Shown: piece by piece, positions 55,441 through 64,000 of the stretch | Position numbering within the stretch: the stretch's first letter is position 1 | Layout: every line of letters starts with the position of its first letter | DNA from: Elephas maximus indicus | Lineage: Eukaryota > Chordata > Mammalia > Proboscidea > Elephantidae | Direction of reading: 5' to 3' | Assembly (NCBI RefSeq): GCF_024166365.1 | Contig: NC_064839.1 | Location: forward strand, 16,292,878-16,356,877 | DNA: 64,000 nt | Notes under the pieces: generated by a model | The model's input: only the letters and a program-made list of their open reading frames with translations | Databases searched by the model: none | Told to the model about the DNA's origin: nothing | Program-made: the position numbers and the translations under genes

Positions 55441-57902
55441 TCATAGTTTGTTGTTATTATTTCCAGAATGGCTTGAAAAATGGTATTAGACCTTCTCTGA
55501 AGTGAAGAGCACAATTATGTACAAAGCTACCATCAGAGCCAGGTGTGCAGCCAGTTATTCTTCTAACTGGAAACCTTTTGGGTTGCCAATTCCAGGACAT
55601 TTGCCCCACTCAGTTCTTCCCTGGTTCCTGAGGTGGGCACCTTCTCTTTCGCTATGTTTTATCTTTTCTCTTGGATGTTGTAAGGCAGCAACAGTCTCTG
55701 TGGAAGGAGCAAACCTGGAATGTTTGAAGAACAATGGAGAATCTCCTGTGACTGGAACACAGTAAGTGGAACGGAGAGTAGTAGGTGGTGAGTTCAGAAA
55801 GGTAAAGAGAAGGGCACTTTGGCTTTTAGTGTTAGGGTGGCCAGAGAAGAGGCATAGTGAGGTCAGCCTTTGAAGGGATTGTGAAAGAAGAACTGGATCT
55901 ATTGAGAGGCCACCTTTTCCTTTGCTTTCCTCACACCTTGACAGCTGCAGGGCACAGGCTCCACAGTGAGTCTTCAGTGTTGGGAGGGCTTTGTCCTCTG
56001 GCAGGTGCACTGCATAGACATCTAGGGCCCAGGACAACTACAAGGCTTCCAGGAGTTGTATGTATGTCTTTAAGGGAAATAGATCTTATATCTTCTAGCA
56101 TTTTTAGTGGCTATAAATAGACAAGCAGATATTAAATCAAGTCTTTGTATAATTGAATCTTGGCTTTCAGTTTGATGCATTGACAAATTTATTTTGTATA
56201 CTGCATGATTACCCATGAATCTCTATGAAATAATTTGTTTCTGAACACTGACCAACTCTTAAATACCTTGTTTCAGGTGTGTTAACATTTATTTTGGATA
56301 GATATATGCCAGAAATACTGTAGACCAACAGTAATGGAAAATATTAGAAGCTGGTTTCAAAATGTGATTTTCATTACTCTTAATGGAATTAAATCTCCAT
56401 ACTCTTCTTTCTCCCCGACTCCCCAAGGTGAAATTCAGTGTCACTTCCTTCTTGTTTGACTAGTAGATCTTCTATAACAGGTTGTGGAATAAATATTTCT
56501 TAACTATAGGTACCAAATGAGAATCCAAATTGCTATTATTAATCAGGAACTGAAGTTCGCATTACAGTAAGCTTGTATGAATCCTGGTTTCAGACCGTTG
56601 CTAATTTCTAGTCACTCTTTTTAACTGTGCTTTTATTAATGTGAATCTGCTGTTAACTGTCTTCAGATTTTGGGCTTTGAAAGAATCCATAATTAATCAG
56701 ACAGTTGGAATTTGGGTGATTGTGTAGATTTGCATCATGAACAACAAACACGTTTTAGTGTCTGCCGAGCCTGTTCTGGGTCTGCGTGGGTGGAAGCATT
56801 GCTGCTGTAGAAGGGCTAAACCCTTCGACCTTGATTTGTCGAGACATGCTTGTGCAACCAGCTCAATATTTTGAAGCTTGCTGATTCAAAGGAGAAAACT
56901 AAGGAATTAAGAAAATGTCCTGCTCTTCCAGTACAGACTTTTTTTCAGAGTAGCCAAATACCCATAATGGGTAAGAGAAAGCATTTCAGCATTCTTAAAT
57001 AATACAGTTAGAAAAATTGCCATTTTGCCAGCCAGAATTAATTAACTGACTTCAGACAGTGGTCAAGAATGGAAAGTAAATCCATTTGGTGAAAGATTGC
57101 TGGGAAACTTACCAAGTGTGGGATCAGGGTTCACCACCCAAATCTATTGATCAGCCTCCCTATGTCACTGAAAAGGACACAAAGAATTATGTCCCCTGAT
57201 GTGATGCCATAGGAACTGAGTGACACCTCTATCATATATTCATGTACTTCTCCCTTCTCTTCCCCCTGCCCCCCCCCCCGAAAAAGCCTGAAATAATCTA
57301 ATCAACCCTCTAAAACTTATTTCAGTCTGCAGGAAATAGTGTACTGGAACAAGTTAGACAACATCACCAGGAAGCAATTAGACAAATCCAAAATGTGCTC
57401 TGTTCTTCAGGCAATTGATCTGAGTTGTTCAACAAGTCAGTAGCATGAAAGTTACTGCTCTAGATTAAAAGAGAGTTAAGAGATATAACAGACAAATATA
57501 ATAAGTGGGCCTTTTGGGGGTTGAGATGCAAACGAAATGTAAAAAGATACTTTTAAAGACAATTTGGGAAGTTTGAACACATATCAGGATCTTGGTTGAG
57601 ATTAAGGAATATGAATTTATATACCAATACTAGTTAATAATTAGGCCTGATAATGTCTGTTACTCTATAAGAATGTGTCTTTTTAAATCCATACTAAAGT
57701 ATTGAAGGATAAAGTAAAATGATTGGAATTTGCTTCAAAACACTCAGCAAAAAAAGGTTGGATTGGATAGATGAAGAAAGAAAGGCAAAGTGTTAACATT
57801 ATTGAAGCTGTTAGATGGATATACAGGAGTTCATTGTACTCTGCTTTTGAGCATGTTTGGAAGTTTTCCAAGTTTAAAAAAGAGAAACTTATGAATTTGT
57901 GA

Positions 57903-58107
57903 TGTTGTTGTTGGTTATGTCTAGTTGGTTCCAACTCATAACGACGCCATGTGTGCAGAGTAGAACTGCTCCATAGGGTTTTCAAGACTGTGGCCTCTCG
58001 GAAGCAGATCACCAGGCCTGTCTTCTCAGATGCCTCTATGTGGGGTCGAACTGCCAACCTTCATTTAATAGTCGAGTGCTTAACTGGTTGTGCTACCCGG
58101 GACTCCT
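57903..58107 (-). mobile_element. AfroSINE, long form
   Basis: Plus strand GTTGTTGTTGGTTATGTCTA tail, middle GAAGCAGATCACCAGGCCTG, head CTTAACTGGTTGTGCTACCC and GGGACTCC. Confidence 0.85.
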
Positions 58108-58969
58108 AAATTCATGATAGGAGTAATGTGTCATAGTTTCCAATAAATGATTCAATTTCATGAAAGGATTTGTGCATGTGAAGATGGTCTCCTAAGCAAG
58201 GTTTTATTGGGTAGTTAGAAAGTCCAAGGTGTAGGGATGAAGAAAAAAAGCAGGTTGTCTTCAGAAAAAGGAAGAGAATTAAGTGAATCAAGGGAGAAAA
58301 TGAGAACAACTTCTGAAGGCAGAACCCCAACGGCAGGAGGGAGTCAGTCAAGGAGGGAATGATTTTGGTGCTTGAATGGCAATGTTGCTTTCTTCTAGGT
58401 GGATATGATTTAACATTTCAGCTGCTAAAAGGCTTGAGTGAACATAAGGGAAAAATTAGATTTGATGGCCAGTTAGAAGGAAGCAAAGACATAGAAGACT
58501 TCATGCAATGTAATTTTAGATAGAACTAGTTTTTCTGAATTATTTTTTATTCTAAATGTTTATGGTTGCTGATTAGCTTGTGAGGAGACTTCACAGGATA
58601 GGGTAATAGCCTTTTCAGGCAGCTTCTCTCATCTTTAAAGTCAGGAACCTGAGTGTGTGCAAAAAGGCATTTGCCTCCTACAGTCCTCTGGGACCAGCGC
58701 ATGTGAGAGTTTTGTGTCTTGTACCTCTCAGCTGCCTTACGTGTGGAGGAGAGGCTTGTTTTCAGAGTTCATCCCTCTGTGAGACCCATATTTCTGACAG
58801 CCTAGCAAATGCTGAGAATGTCCAGAGTCAGGAAAGTAGAAATAACCTGATGTGGGAGAACCGCAGTGAGCCTTTGCTCACCCCCAGGCCCTTCCTGAGA
58901 CCAAACTAACGCCTGCAGGAGGCCGCAGGCACCTGGCCAGCTTTTTTTCTTCACCCGCCACGCACTCTC

Positions 58970-59340
58970 TTCCCTAAGATACAGAAGAGCTGGCTACAAG
59001 GGAGGCAAAGATGAATGAGGACAATCAAAAGTACTTCAGGCCTGGTGGGAGAGAAAGATAAATAAGTAGACAGTGACATCACAGTGTGATCAGTGTTTTC
59101 ATGAAAATGGAAAATAGCATTAAGCCTGCCTGCTGATTCACTTCAGTCACTCCTCATCCCTCACCCCAGCTCACTGTGACAGGCCTCAGAACCACCTACC
59201 TAACCTAGAACAATATTGAAGTGGGGGCAGGAGAAGGGCAGAGAGCCTTGTAGGTCCTGGCAAGAGATTAGATTTTATACAGAATAAGATGAGAAGCTGT
59301 TAGGGGGATTTTGAGCAAGAAAGTAACATGATTTGATTTT
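58970..59340 (+). repeat. L2 LINE fragment
   Basis: GTGATCAGTGTTTTCATGAA, GAGAGCCTTGTAGGTCCTG and GCAAGAAAGTAACATGATTT are sense L2 words. Confidence 0.55.
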
Positions 59341-59424
59341 TTTTTTAATCAGTGTTGATTACAAGTAACAGAATCCAAACTCAAAATAGCTCAAACAACA
59401 GCAACAATAAAAGTAAAAAAAAAA

Positions 59425-59655
59425 AAAGTTATCACTAATATAGTAACATGCCATGCCCTGTTCTGAGAGTCTATATATATTAACTATATATTGAATTACT
59501 ATTCTTATCCCTATTTTATCACTTAGGATCCTAAGGAATGGAGAAGTTAAGCAACTTAACAAAAGCCCCATGGCAGATCCAGACTTCAGACCTAGGCAAT
59601 CTGACGCTGGAGCACAAGCTGTTGACTGTAGCACTATAGTGCCTCTCAACGGAAC
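59425..59655 (-). repeat. MIR
   Basis: CTATTCTTATCCCTATTTTA, AGAAGTTAAGCAACTTAAC and GACTTCAGACCTAGGCAATC follow the antisense MIR order. Confidence 0.7.
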
Positions 59656-60609
59656 AATTTATTGATCTATGAAACTGAAAAAAATTAACTCTCTGGGCAT
59701 AGTTGAATCCAGGGGCTCTTACAGTGCTGACCAGACTCAATCTTCTCAGACTCGGTCTCTCCTCTCTCCTTTCATTTCCAGGCTGACTGTCTCCATGTCG
59801 GAGTCCCCAGCATCTCAGCAGAAAGAGTACCTCTGCTTTCCTGAGGTCAGAACCTCAAAAGGTCCAGAACTGAGTCCAGCTGGCTTGGCTTGGGTCACTT
59901 GCCCATTCTTGCACCATTCCCTGTGGTCTGAAAGGTTGAACTAACATGCTCATTGGCCAGGCCTGACTTGTTTGCCCACTTGCTAGGCTAGGGTACAGGC
60001 AGGGTCATTTGCACCCATATGACATGGACTGAGAGTAAATGAGGAATGGTTTCCCACAGGGCTACATCCAGAGCAACAGGGATTGGATGTTGGGTAGGCC
60101 AGACTGCCACTGTTAGCCATGGAAATTCAGAGGGTGTGAACCTGGTTATGACCTGGGTACACTTGCTAAACTTTGTTTTTCAGAAATGTTAGCACTTTAT
60201 ATCTTTTTATGTAAGTTTTCTCTTATGTCTCTCAGTAATGCTCTGTAGTTTCCTTTATTGCAACTAAGTCTGTTCTTAAAAATTTTTAAGTAATTTATAT
60301 TTTAGTTGATATAATGAATTAATATTTAAAAACGTTTGCTGGAGTATAGAAACACTACTGATTTTTATATTTTTATCTTGTGTCCTGCCACATGACCGAA
60401 CACAATAATTCTAATAGTTTTTTGGTTGGCCTGTTCGGATTTTCTTGGTATATGCAGTCATGTCATCTGCTGTTTTTCGTCTCCTCCTTTCTGTTGGTTA
60501 TGTATCTTGTTGCATTACCGTAACTTTAAAATATAGAACAATCAACTTTAAGAGTGAGCCTCCTCATTCTGGTCCACCTTTTAATGAGAATGTTTTGGCT
60601 GTATAACTC

Positions 60610-61040
60610 TTGACTATTAATTTTTTATTGTTGTAAAAATATATGACACGGTATTTGCCAATTTAACATTTTTCACTTGTACAGTTTAGTGACATCAGTT
60701 ACATTAATCATGTTGTGCAACCATCACCAATACCTGTTGCCAGATTTCTGTCACCATGAACAGAAACTCAGTGATTCCTAAACAATGGCCCCTTCTTTCT
60801 CCCTCCTTTCTGCCCCTAGTAACCACGGATAAACTTTGGTCTCTATACACTTGCCCGTTCTAGCTATTTCATATAAGTGAGATCATATAATATTTGTCCT
60901 TTTGTGATTGACTTACTTCACTCAGCATAATGTTTTCAAGGTTCATCCATGTTGTAGCATGTATCAGGACTTCATTTCTCTTTATGGCTGAGTAATATTT
61001 CCATTGATTATTAATTTTAATATATTAGTTTTTATGAAAT
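60610..61040 (-). repeat. L1 LINE 3' fragment
   Basis: GCCAATTTAACATTTTTCAC, ATAAACTTTGGTCTCTATAC and TTCAAGGTTCATCCATGTTG are antisense L1 words. Confidence 0.7.
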
Positions 61041-61057
61041 GTATGGTATATACTTAT

Positions 61058-61265
61058 GGAGAAGGACATTATACTTGGTAAAGTACAGGGTCAGCGGAAA
61101 AGGGAAAGACCCTCAACGAGATGGATTGAAACAGTGGCTGCAACAAGGGCCTCAAGCATAACAATTGTGAGCATGGTGTAGGACCGGGCAGTGTTCCTCG
61201 TTCAGTGGTACACAGGGTTGCTATGAATCGGAGTCAGCTTGACGGCACCTAACAACAACAACAAC
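61058..61265 (+). mobile_element. RTE LINE 3' end
   Basis: GGAGAAGGACATTATACTTG and GTAAAGTACAGGGTCAGCGG lead to GGGTTGCTATGAATCGGAGT, CAGCTTGACGGCACC and a TAACAACAACAACAAC tail. It is a clean example of the RTE 3' terminus on the plus strand. Confidence 0.9.
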
Positions 61266-61914
61266 GATATACTTAAGGTAGAAATTCAAACATTTCTCAA
61301 TGGCATAAGCCCCTTCCTCCCCAAGCTAACGGTTCTTCCTCCCAACTCCATTCCATTCTCCAGATACATCCACTTTTAACTGCCTTATCTGTCTATGCAG
61401 ATAGCAGCAATTAGATATGTGTACACACATATGTGCAAAATACATCCTTTTACTCCCCAAAAGAAATGAGATCATACTTTTTTTTCCCCCCACTTAACCA
61501 CATACCCATTAATTGTAATATCGGCTTTTAATTTGAAAGAATGAGCATACACTTCTAGGCAAAGCAAATGATATACCTGGTTCTTCATTCATGGATGGAT
61601 GTGTTACTTGCAGGAAAGCCTTGCATGGTTTACAGGCATCCTCTCTCCAGGAGAGTCATGGTCCCCCATGAACGCTGGTGATGTTACCCTCAAGAATAAG
61701 CTGAAGGGTTGCAGCTGTTTTTCCGTAGACTGTCTGGTGTCTTCTTGGCAGAAGAGCTATCTGGGGAAAGACAGCACAAAGAGTTTTGGGGGAAGAATCA
61801 GTTGTTACTTGCACAGAGATCCTGGCATCACGATGTTCTGGCTTCAGCCCTGCCGTCACCGTGCTGTTCTTGTCATGATGTTTTTGTGTGGAGAGTTGCA
61901 ACTGCTTTCTTTCC
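61266..61914. other. Intronic sequence, nothing recognised
   Basis: Overlapping frames on both strands at 61599-62038 have no domain. No repeat was identified. Confidence 0.4.
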
Positions 61915-62640
61915 TTCTTTGAACAAATATGTATGGATGGGTTGCCTACCATATGCTAGGCCCTGGGATGCAACAGAGATTAAAACAAAAGCCCTACTGT
62001 CATCTAGTTTAGCTTCTAGTAGGAGAGACTGGCAATAAATAAATAACACATACAAATGTATTGTCAGGTAGTGATGGATGCCATGGAGGGGGAAGCACAG
62101 TAAGTGGGAAAGAGTGGTAGAGGAAAGATCTCTTTGAGGGTGGGGCATTTGAGCAACAAGTGTTAGGGAGATGGCTATATGAATACCAGGGGGAGTAGTA
62201 GTTTGTAATGGGGGGAAGGGGAGAGGGCTTGTCCACTAGGGATATTTGGCAATGTCTGGAGACAACTGGGGAAGGGGGGTGCCTCTGGCATCTGGGGAGT
62301 AGAGTCCAGGGATGCTGCTAAACATTCTACAATACGTAGAACAGCCCACACAACAAAGAATGATCCAGAACAAATGTTAATAGTGTCAAAGCTGAAAAAC
62401 CCTGAGGTAGAGGGAACTGTTTGTGCTGTGCTTAAGTCAGGCTGTGTTTATGATCTTTGAGAAACAGCAGGAAGGCCAGTGTGGTAAGAGCAGAGAGGAG
62501 GGAGAGAGCGAGAAAGTTCAGATAATAGTCAGGGGGTAGACCATGTAAGCTGTTGTAAGACAGGATGAGGAGTTTGGATTTTATTCCGATTGTAATAGAA
62601 AGCCATTGGAAGATTCTGAGTGGGGAGCAAAGTAATCTCA
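61915..62640 (+). repeat. L2 LINE with an inserted MER5A-like element
   Basis: ATGCTAGGCCCTGGGATGCA, AAGCACAGTAAGTGGGAAAG and, after the insert, GAGGAGTTTGGATTTTATTC with GAAAGCCATTGGAAG follow the sense L2 order. The copy is split by the hAT element at 62235-62410. Confidence 0.7.
62235..62410 (+). mobile_element. hAT-type MER5A-like element inside L2
   Basis: GGGATATTTGGCAATGTCTG, GGGATGCTGCTAAACATTC and TACAATACGTAGAACAGCCC match the copy at 21475 on the other strand. Confidence 0.8.
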
Positions 62641-62661
62641 TTTCTGTTTTTTGTTTGTTTG

Positions 62662-64000
62662 TTTGTTTTTTTAACTTTTATTGAGCTTCAAGTAAACGTT
62701 TACAAATCAAGTCAGACTGTCACATATAAGTTTATATACACCTTACTCTGTACTCCCACTTGCTCTCCCCGTAATGAGTCAGCCCTTCCAGTCTCTCCTT
62801 TCCTGACAATTTTGCTAGCTTCCAACTCTCTCTATCCTCCCATCCCCCCTCCAGACAGGAGATACCAACACAGTCACAAGTGTCCACCTGATAGAAATAG
62901 CTCACTCTTCATCAGCATCTCTCTCCTACCCACTGTCCAGTCTCTTCCATGTCTGATGAGTTGTCTTCGGGAACGGTTCCTGTCCTGGACCAACAGAAGG
63001 TTTGGGGACCATGACCGCCAGGATTCCTCTAGTCTCAGTCAGACCATTAAGTATGGTCTTTTTATGAGAATTTGGGGTCTGCATCATTTTTTTTTTTATC
63101 CCACTGATCTCCTGCTCCCTCAGGGGTTCTCTGTTGTGCTCCCTGTCAGGGCAGTCATTGGTTGTGGCCGGGCACCAACTAGTTCTTCTGGTCCCAGGAT
63201 GATGTAAGTCTCTGGTTCATGTGGCCCTTTCTGTCTCTTGGGCTCATAGTTATCGTGTGATCTTGGTGTTCTTCATTTTCCTTTGATCCAGGTGGGTTGA
63301 GACCAATTGATGCATCTTAGATGGCCGCTTGTTAGCATTTAAGACCCCAGACGCCACTCTCCAAAGTGGGATGCAGAATGTTTTCATAATAGAATTATTT
63401 TGCCAATTGACTTAGAAGTTCCCTTAAACCATAGTCCCCAAACCCCCGCCCTTGCTCCACTGACCTTTGAAGCATTCAGTTTGTCCCTGAAACTTCTTTG
63501 CTTTTGGTCCAGTCCAATTGAGCTGACCTTCCATGTATTGAGTATTGTCCTTCCCTTCACGTAAAGCAGATCTTATCTACTAACTAATCAGTAAAATAAA
63601 CCCTCTCCCACCCTCCCTCCCTCCCCGCCTCGTAACCACAAAAGTATGTGTTCTTCTCAGTTTATACTATTTCTCAAGATCTTATAATAGCGGTCTTATA
63701 CAATATTTGTCCTTTTGCCTCTAATTTCGCTCAGCATAATGCCTTCCAGATTCCTCCATGTTATGAAATGTTTCGCAGATTCTTCACTGTTCTTTATCGA
63801 TGCGTAGTATTCCATTGTGTGAATATACCACGATTTATTTATCCATTCATCCGTTGATGGACACCTTGGTTGCTTCCAGCTTTTTGCTATTGTAAACAGA
63901 GCTGCAATAAACATGGATGTGCGTATATCTGTTTGTGTGAAGGCTCTTATTTCTCTAGGGTATATTCCGAGGAGTGGGATTTCTGGGTTGTATGGTAGTT
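62662..64000 (-). pseudogene. Recent L1, antisense, 3'UTR to ORF2 C-terminus, continues past the edge
   Basis: The plus strand starts TTTTTTAACTTTTATTGAGC (reverse complement of the poly(A) signal region) and carries the same 3'UTR as the L1 at 16546. The minus-strand frame 63696-63914 encodes STDEWINKSWYIHTMEYYAS and LEGIMLSEIRGKR, the C-terminus of ORF2. The body runs off the right edge, so its length and intactness upstream cannot be judged. Confidence 0.9.

Larger units (their letters stand above)
51836..64000 (+). other. GARRE1: GARRE1 intron 2 (start, runs off the window)
   Basis: No further frame resembling GARRE1 is seen up to 64000, so the next exon lies beyond the right edge. The stretch holds SINEs, MIR, L2, hAT relics and L1. 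Unassigned parts include 51836-52825, 55441-57902, 58108-58969 and 59656-60609, where I see nothing beyond short random frames. Confidence 0.8.

Noticed and set aside
55502..56037. Overlapping frames of 87 and 160 codons in intron 2
   Set aside because: They overlap on opposite strands, have no recognisable domain, and do not match any part of GARRE1 that I know.
62620..63207. 195-codon plus-strand frame
   Set aside because: It lies entirely in the antisense strand of an L1 3'UTR and has a counterpart in the L1 at 17094-17474, so it is a shared repeat frame and not a gene.
1..64000. A CRISPR array, operon or bacterial defence system
   Set aside because: There are no regularly spaced identical repeats or clustered prokaryotic genes. 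Everything is consistent with mammalian DNA.

Overview
This window reads as mammalian chromosomal DNA from an afrotherian, most likely an elephant. The host is inferred from its repeats: many tRNA-headed SINEs whose 3' tail matches an RTE/BovB-like LINE, several copies of that RTE, and L1 3' ends of one recent family. Ancient mammalian repeats (MIR, L2, MaLR-like LTRs, MER5A-like and other hAT relics) fill much of the rest. No bacterial or viral gene cluster, CRISPR array or operon is visible.

The only protein-coding exon I can support is the first coding exon of GARRE1 (KIAA0355), plus strand. Its coding part is 51341-51835, which is 165 codons in phase 0, and it ends at a splice donor. A CpG island at about 7545-8425 carries a GC box, a CRE-like site, an ETS-like site and a CAG|GTGAGG donor at 7839/7840. 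I infer that it is the GARRE1 promoter with a noncoding first exon. On that model 7840-51131 is intron 1 (about 43 kb), 51132-51835 is exon 2, and 51836-64000 is the start of intron 2. Bases 1-7540 are upstream intergenic sequence.

Region by region: 1-7540 holds an L2 split by an LTR-like element, one SINE, a MaLR-like LTR and a second L2. Region 7.5-8.4 kb is the CpG island. Region 9-22 kb of intron 1 holds SINEs on both strands, MIRs, a second LTR-like element and two L1 tails with clear target-site duplications. Region 22.4-25 kb is a rearranged RTE with an LTR-like element and a SINE nested inside it. Region 27-39 kb alternates RTE, L1 and L2 fragments. Region 39.6-42.1 kb is an RTE with a 5' inversion inserted in antisense L1. 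Region 42-46 kb is antisense L1 with a tandem repeat of about 340 bp. Exon 2 lies at 51 kb. Region 52-64 kb is intron 2 with SINEs, MIR, L2, hAT relics and a recent antisense L1 that runs off the right edge.

The window does not show a new gene system. The most interesting material is the RTE/SINE partnership. The SINE tail matches the RTE 3' end, a middle block of the long SINEs matches RTE 5'UTR-like sequence, two RTE copies carry inversions of the twin-priming type, and two separate SINEs carry an 11-bp duplication in the same part of the tail. All family names come from pattern recognition, without a database search.
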